In this document: in pieces, positions 33,558 to 42,927 of the stretch
How the letters are laid out: each line of letters starts with the position of its first letter
Position numbering within the stretch: position 1 is the stretch's first letter
Assembly: GCA_028280345.1 (NCBI GenBank)
Contig: JANQLY010000002.1
Coordinates: 1-64,000, forward strand
DNA from: Pseudomonadales bacterium
GTDB taxonomy: Bacteria; Pseudomonadota; Gammaproteobacteria; Pseudomonadales; UBA7239
Direction of reading: 5' to 3'
Length of the DNA stretch: 64,000 bases
Program-made: the position numbers and the translations under genes
The notes under the pieces: generated by a model
What the model was told of the DNA's origin: nothing
The model's input: the letters and a program-made list of their open reading frames with translations, nothing else
Databases searched by the model: none

Positions 33558-34442
33558 ATGAGTACGTCAGTCTGGCAAGACTATTTTGAATTAACCAAGC
33601 CCAAAGTGGTGCTGTTGCTTATGGTGACGGCGGTTGCCGGTATGTTTCTCGCGACAAACCCGGCGGGTATGGTGCCCTTGCATGTTCTGGTTTGGGGGTC
33701 TCTCGGGCTGGCGATGGCAATGGGAGCCTCGGCAGTTATTAACCACGTCGTCGACCAGCAAATTGATGCGGTAATGGCGCGTACCCATGACCGGCCCATT
33801 GCCACGGGTAAGATCAAGCCTGTTAACGCGATCATCTTTGCCGTGGTTTTAACTGTGACATCACTGGTATTACTTGATCAAACGATTAACCGTTTGACAG
33901 CTGTGCTGACGTTTTTTGGTGTAATTGGCTATGCCGGTATTTATACCCTGTATTTAAAACGTGCCACGCCGCAAAATATTGTGATCGGCGGCCTTGCCGG
34001 TGCGATTCCGCCGCTACTTGGCTGGACAGCGGTTACTGGAACACTTGACCCCGGCGCGTTTGCGTTGGTATTGATTATTTTTATCTGGACCCCCCCGCAT
34101 TTTTGGGCGTTGGCGATTCACCGCCGCGCGGAATATGCCGAAGCAGAAATTCCCATGCTGCCGGTGACGCATGGAGAGGAATTTACCAAAACCAATATTC
34201 TCTATTACACGATTCTGCTATTTATATCTGCATTAATTCCGTTTGTGATCCGTATGTCAGGTTTGATTTATCTGATTAGCGCGATGACATTGAGTGCGAT
34301 ATTTCTGTTTTATGCCCTCAAGCTTAAGTACTTTTCCGATCCGTCAACGCCGATGAAGACCTTCGGCTACTCGATTACCTATCTGTTCTTATTGTTTATT
34401 GCCTTGCTTGTAGACCATTACTTTCCGCTATTTATTAGCTAG
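33558..34442 (+). CDS. ctaB: Protoheme IX farnesyltransferase (heme O synthase)
   Basis: 294 aa, UbiA superfamily prenyltransferase with about nine helices. First aspartate motif NHVVDQQIDAVMARTHDRP, the second YTLYLKRATPQNIVIGG, and WTPPHFWALAIHRRAEYAEA. It makes heme O from heme B; CtaA then makes heme A. Last gene of the SURF1 run. Also known as cyoE in quinol-oxidase operons. Confidence 0.95.
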   Translation: MSTSVWQDYFELTKPKVVLLLMVTAVAGMFLATNPAGMVPLHVLVWGSLGLAMAMGASAVINHVVDQQIDAVMARTHDRPIATGKIKPVNAIIFAVVLTVTSLVLLDQTINRLTAVLTFFGVIGYAGIYTLYLKRATPQNIVIGGLAGAIPPLLGWTAVTGTLDPGAFALVLIIFIWTPPHFWALAIHRRAEYAEAEIPMLPVTHGEEFTKTNILYYTILLFISALIPFVIRMSGLIYLISAMTLSAIFLFYALKLKYFSDPSTPMKTFGYSITYLFLLFIALLVDHYFPLFIS

Positions 34443-34465
34443 ACAGATTCATAAGGATTTACAGA

Positions 34466-34711
34466 TCATGCTGTTGCGAAATGTAGCACAATGCGCACCA
34501 GTGTAATCATCGCGATAATAATAAACAGGACAATGAAAATATAAACAGCAATAAACTGTTTTGGGTCGCCTTTGGTAAAATCCCTCTCGCGGTTTTTATT
34601 GCTCTGCACACCAAAGATGGCAGCAATTACACTGCCAAAGACTTGCAACAGCGTGGGTTTTTGCAGTTCTTCCTGCTGAGGTTGCTGAGAAGGCGGAGAT
34701 TGGTCGCTCAT
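34466..34711 (-). CDS. DUF2970 family small membrane protein
   Basis: 81 aa from ATG 34711 (AGGA seven bases before; the longer frame lacks an RBS). Pro/Gln-rich N-terminus (SPPSQQPQQEE), then the DUF2970 core LLQVFGSVIAAIFGVQSNKN followed by RERDFTKGDP and one C-terminal helix (FIAVYIFIVLFIIIAMITLV). Function unknown in the family. Convergent with ctaB and divergent from the coiled-coil gene at 34786. Confidence 0.85.
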   Translation of the reverse strand: MSDQSPPSQQPQQEELQKPTLLQVFGSVIAAIFGVQSNKNRERDFTKGDPKQFIAVYIFIVLFIIIAMITLVRIVLHFATA

Positions 34712-34785
34712 GACAATTTCCTGGATGCAGAGTGAGGAGAGCAAGTATAAAATAGCCTGCTACAATAGCCCAGGGGTTTTTGTTC

Positions 34786-35613
34786 ATGGATAAAAATGAC
34801 GATGATCTGGTTAATGTTCCGAGTATTACCCTGGATCATGATGATATTGCCGATAGGCGCAGTACCATGCCTGCGGGTAAAACCGCATCGGCTGTCACAA
34901 CGGCAACACCAGCGTCTTCGCTATCAAGGTTGGCGTTGGGGCTTGCACTGATTGCATTGCTCGCTAGTGGTGCGGGTTTATACTATTTAATGGGTCTATT
35001 GCAGCAAACGCAGAACTCACTGGTAGCGGCTGAGGCGCGTATCAGTGAGTTGGAAAACAAACTCTCGAGTACAGATACCTCAATCACACAATCCGAGGAG
35101 GCGCTTGCCGCCAAAATCAAGTCCATTGATGAACTCATCGAGGTCAACAAGTCGGAAGTTCGCAAGCTGTGGGGAGTTGCCTATGATCGCAATCGCAAGG
35201 CAATCAGTGTCAATACTGCATTGAACGAAGAACAGAAAAAATCCTTGCAAGCGGCAACAGAACAGCTTGCTGCGCTGGATAAACAGATTGCAGAGGGCCT
35301 TGCTGCCATGGACAAAATGAGTGAATCCCTGCAAAACATGGCAGGCAAAGTGAAAAACAGTAGCGGGCTGGTCGCCGAAGCGAGTCAGCGTGTGGAGTTT
35401 GTGCAGGAGAGTATTGCAGAGCTGAGCGATGAACTCGCCGCGCTGGAAAGTGCGCAGAGTAACCTGGAAAGTAGCCTGGATACACGCCTTGTCGGTGTGG
35501 AAGATGCAATTAAATCCATTGATGTGCATCGCCGCAATGTGAAAGATGAGTTGCGCAAGCTTAAACAGGAACTGTCAAAATTACAGGGAGCCACTGTTTC
35601 AACCGGGAATTAA
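34786..35613 (+). CDS. Single-pass membrane coiled-coil protein
   Basis: 275 aa from ATG 34786, with AGGGG (34772-34776) nine bases before. Cytoplasmic acidic N-terminus of about 48 residues, one helix (LALGLALIALLASGAGLYYLM), then an extended heptad-type coiled coil to the end (SELENKLSSTDTSITQSEEA, LQAATEQLAALDKQIAEGLA, VRKLWGVAYDRNRKAISVN). The VRKLWGVAYDRN block is seen in conserved hypothetical proteins of Pseudomonas and relatives. Function not known; possible envelope or polysaccharide scaffold. No operon partner on this strand. Confidence 0.75.
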   Translation: MDKNDDDLVNVPSITLDHDDIADRRSTMPAGKTASAVTTATPASSLSRLALGLALIALLASGAGLYYLMGLLQQTQNSLVAAEARISELENKLSSTDTSITQSEEALAAKIKSIDELIEVNKSEVRKLWGVAYDRNRKAISVNTALNEEQKKSLQAATEQLAALDKQIAEGLAAMDKMSESLQNMAGKVKNSSGLVAEASQRVEFVQESIAELSDELAALESAQSNLESSLDTRLVGVEDAIKSIDVHRRNVKDELRKLKQELSKLQGATVSTGN

Positions 35614-35694
35614 TACCCGGTTGTTATTGCGGTTCGGTCTATGACTTATGAGACTGAATTCGCTAGAATAGCGTCCCTGTTTACGACCTGAAAA

Positions 35695-35712
35695 CCGGCG
35701 TTTTCACGCCGG
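35695..35712 (+). promoter_or_regulatory. Hairpin in the fumarase leader
   Basis: CCGGCG, TTTTCA loop, CGCCGG: a perfect 6-bp GC stem 30 bases before the fumarase start. No T-run follows, so it is more likely an mRNA 5' structure than a terminator. Confidence 0.5.
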
Positions 35713-35741
35713 AATCACATTTCAAATGCACGAGGTTTGCT

Positions 35742-37265
35742 ATGGCCACAATTCGCCAGGATGATTTGATAGACAGTGTTACGGATGCTCTGCAGTTTAT
35801 TTCCTATTACCACCCTGTCGACTTTATCAAGGCGGTACACGAGGCCTATGAGCGGGAAGAATCCCAGGCGGCGAAGGATGCAATGGCCCAGATTCTAATT
35901 AACTCCCGCATGTGCGCCCAGGGACATCGACCGATTTGCCAGGATACGGGGATTGTCACGGTGTTTGTCAAAATTGGCATGGATGTACAGTGGGATACAG
36001 AGATGTCGGTATCGGACATGATTAACGAGGGGGTGCGGCGCGCCTATACCCACCCGGACAACGTACTGCGCGCCTCAATTCTCGACGACCCTGCCGGTGC
36101 ACGCAAAAACACCGGCGATAATACGCCTGCCGTGATTCACTATGAAATGGTGCCTGGCGATACGGTAGATGTTCAGGTTGCCGCAAAAGGTGGTGGCTCC
36201 GAGAACAAGAGCAAGATGGTCATGCTTAACCCGTCAGATTCAATTGTTGATTGGGTGGTAAAAACCGTACCAACCATGGGGGCCGGCTGGTGCCCGCCCG
36301 GTATGCTTGGTCTCGGTATTGGCGGCACGGCGGAGAAAGCCGCTGTCATGGCCAAAGAAGCGCTTATGGATCCGGTGGATATTCACGAGCTGCGGGAGCG
36401 CGGACCTTCCAGCCGCATTGAAGAGCTGCGTCTGGAAATTATGGATGCGGTGAACAAGCTGGGTATTGGAGCCCAGGGACTCGGTGGTTTAACCACCATT
36501 CTTGATGTGAAAATTAAAGACTATCCGACTCACGCCGCATCGCTGCCGATCTGTATGATTCCCAACTGTGCAGCGACCCGCCATGCGCATTTTGTACTTG
36601 ATGGTTCAGGGCCCGCACTACAGAAACCGCCGAGCCTTGATGACTGGCCCGAAATTACCTGGGAAGTGGGTGACAATGTGCGCAAGGTAAATCTCGACAA
36701 TGTGACCCGTACTGAAGTGGAAAGCTGGCAGCCTGGCGAGACCCTGCTGCTGTCTGGCAAGATGCTCACTGGCCGGGATGCTGCCCATAAGAAGATTCAG
36801 CAGCTGTTTGAGAGCGGTGAGGGCTTGCCGAAGGATGTTGATCTCAAGGATCGCTTTATCTACTACGTTGGCCCGGTGGATCCGGTAGGTGATGAGGTGG
36901 TTGGTCCGGCTGGCCCGACTACCTCAACCCGCATGGACAAGTTTACCGATATGATCCTTGATAAGACCGGTTTGCTTGGCATGATCGGCAAGGCCGAACG
37001 TGGCCCGGCGGGTATTGAAGCGATTAAAAAGCACCGTGCGGTCTATCTGATGGCAGTCGGTGGCGCCGCCTACCTGGTGTCGAAAGCGATTGTCGGCTCG
37101 CGTGTCGTTGCCTTTCCAGAGCTTGGCATGGAGGCGATTTATGAGTTTGAGGTGGAGGATATGCCGGTCACGGTCGCTGTGGATGTAAACGGTGCGGCTG
37201 TGCATCAGACGGGCCCTGCCGAATGGGCGAAGCGTATTGAGGAACAGGTGCTTGAGATAACCTGA
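35742..37265 (+). CDS. fumA: Fumarate hydratase, class I (iron-sulfur)
   Basis: 507 aa, the single-chain two-domain length of class I fumarases. N-terminal domain with CAQGHRPICQDTGIVTVFVK (cluster cysteine and substrate loop), KGGGSENKSKMVMLNP and GAGWCPPGMLGLGIGG, then the C-terminal fumarase beta domain (LSGKMLTGRDAAHKK, YYVGPVDPVGDEVVGPAGPT, GTSRM-like TSTRMDKFTDM). Interconverts fumarate and malate in the TCA cycle with an oxygen-sensitive [4Fe-4S] cluster. Stands alone. The symbol follows the class I family; fumB naming is equally possible. Confidence 0.93.
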   Translation: MATIRQDDLIDSVTDALQFISYYHPVDFIKAVHEAYEREESQAAKDAMAQILINSRMCAQGHRPICQDTGIVTVFVKIGMDVQWDTEMSVSDMINEGVRRAYTHPDNVLRASILDDPAGARKNTGDNTPAVIHYEMVPGDTVDVQVAAKGGGSENKSKMVMLNPSDSIVDWVVKTVPTMGAGWCPPGMLGLGIGGTAEKAAVMAKEALMDPVDIHELRERGPSSRIEELRLEIMDAVNKLGIGAQGLGGLTTILDVKIKDYPTHAASLPICMIPNCAATRHAHFVLDGSGPALQKPPSLDDWPEITWEVGDNVRKVNLDNVTRTEVESWQPGETLLLSGKMLTGRDAAHKKIQQLFESGEGLPKDVDLKDRFIYYVGPVDPVGDEVVGPAGPTTSTRMDKFTDMILDKTGLLGMIGKAERGPAGIEAIKKHRAVYLMAVGGAAYLVSKAIVGSRVVAFPELGMEAIYEFEVEDMPVTVAVDVNGAAVHQTGPAEWAKRIEEQVLEIT

Positions 37266-37491
37266 GATTCTCTGGAAAATTATTAAAAATCAATTACTTA
37301 TGGCAATATTGTTAATGTTGTGTGTAAGGTGTACCATTAAGTCCAAGATTTTTAAGTAAATTTTCATTATCTGGCCATTCGGGCAGTAGTTACAGGTGGG
37401 TCAGATAGGGGATTCGGATTGCTTCACACCGTGAAGGACACCCGGATTCAGGGTACAAGTAAGACAGCATGCTTTTTTTCGGGGGAGCACT

Positions 37492-38523
37492 ATGAAAAAT
37501 AACAAAATCGCACTGGCGTTGGCACTGGCTTTGATGAGCCCACTGGCTATAGCCGAGGACAATGGCAGTGGCCACGTTTATCTTGGTGCTGCTACCGGGT
37601 ACTACGTGCCGGATAATGACCGAGGCAAAAATATTCCGCCCTGGGGTGATGCGGGCATTGGTAACAGCCGCACCGCTGGCCTCAAGCTGGGTTATGAATT
37701 TAATAACAACTGGGCGCTTGAGTACGATTACATTACGGAAGCTTTCAGTCCGGGTGATTACGATATCAGCGGACATGAGTTTAGCGCTATACACTTCTGG
37801 GGCCATGACACCCGCGTACTGATGGAAATGGGTCTCAACCAGATGGAAGTAGATCGTGAGGATTCAACCACCGGCCTGCACCTCGGTGTCGGTGTTTCAA
37901 GCTTTATTACTGATAGCCTGGAAATTCGTGCGGATCTCAAGGCGATTTACTTTGCAGGCAAGGGTAGCAGCTCCTTCTTCTCCAACTCTAATGAAGAGAG
38001 TTATATGGAAGGCCTGGGTACCTTGTCTCTGAACTATCACTTTGGTCGCGAGAGTTCCAAACCGGCGACAACTCGCTCTTCAGCAATGTCATCATCCAGC
38101 CAGCCGGCCCCTGCACCGACAGAATATCGCGAGCCGATTCAGACCCAGACTGCACCGGTAGTCGCTCCGGTCGCTGCACCGGCACCGCGCACGGAATATA
38201 CACTGATTAACTTCTCATCCGACAGCATTGATGTTGGTGGTGGGTATGGTGATCAATTGGATGCAATTTCCGAAGACATCAAATCAAACGATGCGAAAGC
38301 GGTTATTGAAGGTCATACCGATAATCAAGGTTCAGCGCAGTACAACCAGTACCTGTCAGAAGATCGCGCGATTATGGTCAAGCGCGAACTTAAACAGCGC
38401 GGTGTTAACGGCGAAGACCTGACCACCGTTGGTTATGGTGATACCCAACCGGTTGCGGACAACGAGACGGAAGAAGGTCGTCGTGCCAACCGTCGTGTAG
38501 AGGTGAAGGTTTACGAGAAGTAA
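37492..38523 (+). CDS. OmpA/OprF-like outer-membrane protein
   Basis: 343 aa. Signal peptide about 1-21 (NKIALALALALMSPLAIAE), an eight-stranded barrel-like domain to about 185, a Pro/Ala/Ser/Thr hinge (SSSSQPAPAPTEYREP, VVAPVAAPAPRTEY), and a C-terminal OmpA peptidoglycan-binding domain (VIEGHTDNQGSAQYNQYLSE, YGDTQPVADNETEEGRRANR). The aspartate and arginine that hold diaminopimelate are in place. Structural link between outer membrane and cell wall. Strong RBS GGGGGAG at 37481-37487. The 226 bases before it show no other gene. Confidence 0.9.
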   Translation: MKNNKIALALALALMSPLAIAEDNGSGHVYLGAATGYYVPDNDRGKNIPPWGDAGIGNSRTAGLKLGYEFNNNWALEYDYITEAFSPGDYDISGHEFSAIHFWGHDTRVLMEMGLNQMEVDREDSTTGLHLGVGVSSFITDSLEIRADLKAIYFAGKGSSSFFSNSNEESYMEGLGTLSLNYHFGRESSKPATTRSSAMSSSSQPAPAPTEYREPIQTQTAPVVAPVAAPAPRTEYTLINFSSDSIDVGGGYGDQLDAISEDIKSNDAKAVIEGHTDNQGSAQYNQYLSEDRAIMVKRELKQRGVNGEDLTTVGYGDTQPVADNETEEGRRANRRVEVKVYEK

Positions 38524-38531
38524 TCGTTATA

Positions 38532-38564
38532 CTGCCCGCTCCCGAAAGGTAAGGGGGCGGGCAG
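38532..38564 (+). terminator. Hairpin after the OmpA-like gene
   Basis: CTGCCCGCTCCC pairs with GGGGGCGGGCAG around a short loop, eight bases after the stop codon. The stem is very stable but the trailing T-run is poor (CTTAAT); it may work together with the following terminator or as a 3' RNA stabiliser. Confidence 0.65.
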
Positions 38565-38599
38565 CTTAATACCCCATACAGCGAGAGGGGGGAGAATTG

Positions 38600-38632
38600 G
38601 CCCGGTCTTTTGTTAGTCGGGCAGTTTTTTTT
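38600..38632 (+). terminator. Second terminator after the OmpA-like gene
   Basis: GCCCG, loop, CGGGC followed by AGTTTTTTTT. A conventional intrinsic terminator before the sbcB region. Confidence 0.75.
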
Positions 38633-38798
38633 CGGACTGCGCATTTTTCTCGCATTCTCTATTACACTAATATAAAACACTGATTCTTGTAGAGGTCTGT
38701 TCTTTTGCGAGTGACAGAGGTACAGTGGTGACCCGTCTCCGGGTGTTTAATTCCGGGCATTTAATCGCAACAACAGCAAAGCAGGCAAATCCAGCGCG

Positions 38799-40238
38799 GT
38801 GTCGACTCTCACTTTTTACTGGCATGATTACGAAACTTTCGGCAGGGATCCGCGTTGGGCGCGACCATCACAATTTGCCGGTATTCGCACTGACAGCGAA
38901 CTCAATATTATCGGTGATCCGCTGGTTATTTACTGTCAGCCTCCCGCTGATGTATTACCGGAGCCGGAAGCTTGCCTGATTACCGGCATCACACCGCAGC
39001 ATTGTGCCGAGCACGGCTTGCTGGAATACGAATTTGCGCGCGCGATCAGTGCCGAGATGGGCCAGGCCAATACTTGCAATGTGGGCTATAACTCGATTCG
39101 CTTTGATGACGAATTTACCCGCCATCTGCTGTTCCGCAATTTTTATGACCCTTACGAGCGGGAGTGGAAGAACGGTAACTCCCGCTGGGACATTATTGAT
39201 CTGATGCGCATGACTCGGGCGCTGCGCCCGGAGGGCATTGAATGGCCCGATTACGAGGGTGAGGAAGCGAGACCCAGCTTTCGCCTCGAACATCTGACAG
39301 CAGCCAACAGTATTGGTCACGAAGCGGCCCACGACGCGTTGTCGGATGTTACGGCAACCATAGAAATTGCCAAACTGGTAAAAGCCCGCCAGCCAAAGTT
39401 GTTTGATTACGCGCTGTCGCTGCGGGACAAGCGTACCACAGGCAAGCTGTTTGACCTCGACAGTCACAAACCACTGCTGCATATCTCATCGAAATTTCAA
39501 TGGCAGCATGGCTATGCGTCGCTAGTGATGCCGCTATGCCAACATCCGACCAATAACAATGGCATTATCTGCTATGACCTGATGGTGGATCCTGCTCCGT
39601 TGCTAGATTGTTCGGCGGCAGAGATCGAACGCCGGGTATTCAGCAAAGCAGCAGACTTGCCTGAAGGAACGGTACGTATTCCACTGAAAATGATCCATCT
39701 GAACCGCTCACCGATGGTGGCAAATTTATCCGTGCTTGATGATGCGGCCACCCAGCGCTTGCAGCTTGACGTCGCGCAGTGTGAAAGGCACTGGCAACAG
39801 ATAGGCAGCCAGATTGATGCAGTCAATGCCAAAGTGATTGAGGTGATGGGGCGCACATTTGACAATGCCGTGGCGGATCCGGAGTTTCGCCTTTACGACG
39901 GTTTTATGGGCAATGATGATAAAGCGCTCTGTGCCCAGGTGCGACGTGCTGATGCTGATGAACTGGCGAGTACCACCTGGAGTTTTGAAGATGAGCGTCT
40001 TGATGAGCTGCTATTTCGCTACCGCGCACGCAACTTTCCCACCAGTCTCAGCGAGGAAGAATGGCATTTGTGGGAGGAATTTCGCTATTTACGCCTGACA
40101 GAAAAAATCTGTGAAGATTATCTCGACCTCGAGACATTTCACAGTAAAATTGCCCAAATGCAAACGCAGTCGGAACGCACTGAGCCTGAACAGCAGATTC
40201 TTGCGGCATTGGCAGACTGGGGTGACCAGATTTTATGA
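38799..40238 (+). CDS. sbcB: Exodeoxyribonuclease I
   Basis: 479 aa from a GTG start that gives MSTLTFYWHDYETFGRDPRW, aligning with the E. coli N-terminus. DEDD-type exonuclease: HDYETFG (first acidic pair), YNSIRFDDEFTRHLLFRNFY, SRWDIIDLMR, and the EHLTAANSIGHEAAHDALSD block with the catalytic H and D. The C-terminal SH3-like and helical regions are present. Degrades single-stranded DNA 3' to 5' in recombination and mismatch repair. Directly abuts pyrB. Confidence 0.95.
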   Translation: MSTLTFYWHDYETFGRDPRWARPSQFAGIRTDSELNIIGDPLVIYCQPPADVLPEPEACLITGITPQHCAEHGLLEYEFARAISAEMGQANTCNVGYNSIRFDDEFTRHLLFRNFYDPYEREWKNGNSRWDIIDLMRMTRALRPEGIEWPDYEGEEARPSFRLEHLTAANSIGHEAAHDALSDVTATIEIAKLVKARQPKLFDYALSLRDKRTTGKLFDLDSHKPLLHISSKFQWQHGYASLVMPLCQHPTNNNGIICYDLMVDPAPLLDCSAAEIERRVFSKAADLPEGTVRIPLKMIHLNRSPMVANLSVLDDAATQRLQLDVAQCERHWQQIGSQIDAVNAKVIEVMGRTFDNAVADPEFRLYDGFMGNDDKALCAQVRRADADELASTTWSFEDERLDELLFRYRARNFPTSLSEEEWHLWEEFRYLRLTEKICEDYLDLETFHSKIAQMQTQSERTEPEQQILAALADWGDQIL

Positions 40239-40253
40239 GTGGGAAATATAAAC

Positions 40254-41258
40254 GTGGATTTTAAAGGCAGCCATATACTTTCTATCGAACAATTCGAGCG
40301 CGCTGATATCGAGCGTATTTTTGAAGTAGCAGATCGCATGGAGCCCTACGCCTTGCGCAAGCGTATTACACGGGTGCTCGATGGTGCGATTCTCGGCAAT
40401 ATGTTTTTTGAACCGAGTACACGAACTCGGGTCAGTTTTGGCAGTGCGTTTAATTTACTCGGTGGAGCCGTGCGCGAAACCACCGGGTTTGAAAGTTCGG
40501 CGATTGCCAAAGGGGAATCACTCTATGACACAGCGCGTGTGCTGTCCGGCTACAGTGATGTGATTTGTATGCGTCACCCGCAGGCGGGTTCTGTGGCAGA
40601 GTTTGCCGCAGCCAGCCGGGTACCGGTAATGAATGGTGGTGATGGCCCGAATGAGCATCCGACCCAGGCACTGCTCGATCTATACACCATTCGCAAGGAA
40701 GTTGCTTCCAAGGGGCGCTCCATGGATGAGTTGCGCATTGCCATGATTGGTGACCTTAAATACGGGCGTACCGTACACTCGTTGTGCAAATTGTTAAAAG
40801 TTTATAACAACGTAACGGTAACGCTGATTTCACCCAGGGAATTACAGATGCCTGAAGAGCTGGTGGAAGGTTTGCGTGAAGTGGGGCACCAGGTAGTGGT
40901 AACAGATCAACTCGAAGGCAGTATTAACAGTGATATTGTTTATTCGACACGCATTCAGGAGGAGCGTTTTGGTAGTAAGGAAGAAGCAGACCTTTATCGT
41001 GGCAAGTTTCGCCTTAACCAGCAGATCTATACCAAATACTGTGAACCGAACACCGTGATCATGCACCCCTTGCCGCGAGATTCCCGTGCCGAGGCCAATG
41101 AACTGGATAACGACTTAAATGAAAACCCCAATCTTGCGATTTTTCGCCAGGCGGATAACGGGGTGCTGGTGCGCATGGCATTGTTTGCACTGGTGCTGGA
41201 TGTAGTTGACGGGGTAGATAAATACTCTTCCGATGTGAATTGGTATCGGCCAGAATAA
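40254..41258 (+). CDS. pyrB: Aspartate carbamoyltransferase catalytic chain
   Basis: 334 aa from GTG 40254, preceded by GGGA; GTG 40239, flush with the sbcB stop, is in frame but has no RBS. Carbamoyl-phosphate motif STRTRVSFGSA, the KGES loop (K in IAKGESLYDTA), GPNEHPTQALLDLYT (H..P..Q..LD), MIGDLKYGRTVHSL and HPLPR. First committed step of pyrimidine synthesis. No pyrI regulatory chain or pyrC-like gene follows, so the holoenzyme type is open. Sequence blocks differ from the pyrC'-coupled Pseudomonas enzyme. Confidence 0.95.
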   Translation: MDFKGSHILSIEQFERADIERIFEVADRMEPYALRKRITRVLDGAILGNMFFEPSTRTRVSFGSAFNLLGGAVRETTGFESSAIAKGESLYDTARVLSGYSDVICMRHPQAGSVAEFAAASRVPVMNGGDGPNEHPTQALLDLYTIRKEVASKGRSMDELRIAMIGDLKYGRTVHSLCKLLKVYNNVTVTLISPRELQMPEELVEGLREVGHQVVVTDQLEGSINSDIVYSTRIQEERFGSKEEADLYRGKFRLNQQIYTKYCEPNTVIMHPLPRDSRAEANELDNDLNENPNLAIFRQADNGVLVRMALFALVLDVVDGVDKYSSDVNWYRPE

Positions 41259-41306
41259 TTTGTACAGCAGCCTAATGCTTAATAGATAACGCTTATCGTC
41301 TGGTAT

Positions 41307-41762
41307 CTAGGCTGTTATATCTACAGGTTCGTGGACGGTGTCTCTTGCGCTGGCCTGACGCAGCAGGAATTCGTCAATTTTTTCATCCTGTAGCACAACA
41401 TTGTGCAGCAGGGCAGCATGCCGATAGTGTTGCAAGATAACAGCAAGTCCAACCACAAGTGACCATTGGCCATCCCGTGGATTCTCGATTTTGTATAATT
41501 GCTGTTCAAAGTAGCGATGTAGTACGTGAATAATGGTAAATACCGTTTGTTCGACACTAAAACCTTCATGCTTGAGTTGCTTGAGCATGCGCTTACCCGC
41601 AATGACTTCAAATTTTTCCAGCCACAGATCAGCGGGGTGCAGGTTCTTGTCAATTGTCAGACGTGAAGTGAGCGGTGAAGTCTGGTCGCCCATTTGACGC
41701 TTGAAGTGTTCAGCAACTTTGCCAAGCTCTTTTTTTATCTTGCGTCGGTAGAGAATGTACAT
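41307..41762 (-). CDS. Hypothetical protein
   Basis: 151 aa, not recognised. Basic N-terminus (MYILYRRKIKKELGKVAEHF), mostly helical, no signal peptide, and no convincing membrane span although LVVGLAVIL is hydrophobic. Convergent with pyrB; 19 bases downstream of the small gene at 41782, so likely co-transcribed with it. A histidine-rich stretch LQHYRHAALLHN is the only eye-catching feature. Confidence 0.6.
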   Translation of the reverse strand: MYILYRRKIKKELGKVAEHFKRQMGDQTSPLTSRLTIDKNLHPADLWLEKFEVIAGKRMLKQLKHEGFSVEQTVFTIIHVLHRYFEQQLYKIENPRDGQWSLVVGLAVILQHYRHAALLHNVVLQDEKIDEFLLRQASARDTVHEPVDITA

Positions 41763-41781
41763 AGATAGCGTTCCTCAAAAA

Positions 41782-41982
41782 CTAAGCCTGAAGCGAGACA
41801 GGCTGAGTGTTTAAAATAGCTTTTGGCTCAATAAAAACCTGGCCGTAGCGAATGCCATTGGATACTACCGGACTGCCAATGCTGACAGACAGGTATTGGC
41901 CGCTGTTGCGTAGGTCTTTCGCAAGTTGGCGGCATGTTTCAATACGGAAATGGGCGTTGTGGTAGGGTAGTTTTCTTGCCAT
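41782..41982 (-). CDS. Small hypothetical protein
   Basis: 66 aa from the ATG at 41982, decided by GGAGG five bases upstream (the open frame continues 11 codons further without an RBS). Sequence MARKLPYHNAHFRIETCRQL then LAKDLRNSGQYLSVSIGSPV. No known family recognised. Paired with the 151-aa gene behind it. The 167 bases between it and the SDR stop show no other gene. Confidence 0.65.
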   Translation of the reverse strand: MARKLPYHNAHFRIETCRQLAKDLRNSGQYLSVSIGSPVVSNGIRYGQVFIEPKAILNTQPVSLQA

Positions 41983-42149
41983 GATAACCTCCGCTGGTTG
42001 GCTAACGTCACACAATGGGTAATGTCAGGTACGGCTTATCCTTTCATTGTGGATATTGTCAGGCAGCCAGATGTAGCCTTCGATGGCAAAAGCGTTGGTA
42101 TTTGACAGGTGTTTTTAACAGAGCTTGGCGAGAACGCGTAAAAGAAAAA

Positions 42150-42893
42150 CTAGCCGACGGTTTTACCTTGATCAACGGTATAAACCGCACCGTGAATGGC
42201 GCTGGCATCGTCACTGGCAAGAAAGGCGATCACGCTGGCGCATTCATTAGCTTGCATAAAGCCGCGCGTGGCAGCACTTTTCATTAACAGCTCAAAATCA
42301 CAGTCTTCCGGCGGTTGGATGTTTTGTACCTGGGGAGTATCCATACCGCCAGGACAAACAACATTTACGCGCAAGTCGCTTTTCATAAACTCCATGGCCA
42401 TTGCTTTGGTCAGTCCAATCAGGCCGTGTTTGGCAGCGCAGTAGCCTGCGGAATAAGGCTGGCCTTGCAAACCCGCAATAGAGGCAACATTGACAATATT
42501 GCCTTTGCGTTCCAGTAAATGAGGTAGCGCGGCGCGAGATAAAAAGAACGGCCCGGAAAGATTAATTGCAAGATCTTCCTGCCAGTCATTTTCATTCATT
42601 TCAGCGGTATGGCGAAAGGTGTGTTTGCCAGCAATATTAACCAGTACATCAAGTTGGCCATAGTGTTCAATGCATTGGTAGATCGCAGCTTCACATTGGT
42701 TTGCTTCAGATAGATCAAAACACGCAAAATTAAATTCACCATCAATAGATTCTTTCAAGGCAGAGAGCTTTGCGGTATCCCGTGCCACACCAAATACCTT
42801 TGCACCCTGTGCAGTAAATAAAGTGGCACACGCAGCGCCAAGCCCAGAGGATGCGCCGGTAATAAAAACGACTTTTTCTTCAAAACGTTGCAT
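42150..42893 (-). CDS. SDR family oxidoreductase
   Basis: 247 aa from ATG 42893 (MQRFEEKVVFITGASSGLG). Nucleotide loop TGASSGLG, CFDLSEANQ, NIAGK, catalytic S in VASIAG, YSAGYCAAK (Y and K of YxxxK) and a C-terminal GAVYTVDQG. ARDTAK after strand 2 suggests NADP. Substrate unknown; unrelated in position to the SDR at 18786 but clearly of the same subfamily. Divergent from the zinc-ribbon gene, with a 34-base gap holding both start regions. Confidence 0.87.
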   Translation of the reverse strand: MQRFEEKVVFITGASSGLGAACATLFTAQGAKVFGVARDTAKLSALKESIDGEFNFACFDLSEANQCEAAIYQCIEHYGQLDVLVNIAGKHTFRHTAEMNENDWQEDLAINLSGPFFLSRAALPHLLERKGNIVNVASIAGLQGQPYSAGYCAAKHGLIGLTKAMAMEFMKSDLRVNVVCPGGMDTPQVQNIQPPEDCDFELLMKSAATRGFMQANECASVIAFLASDDASAIHGAVYTVDQGKTVG

Positions 42894-42927
42894 AATCGGA
42901 TCATAACCTAACAGGGGAGTGAATAAC

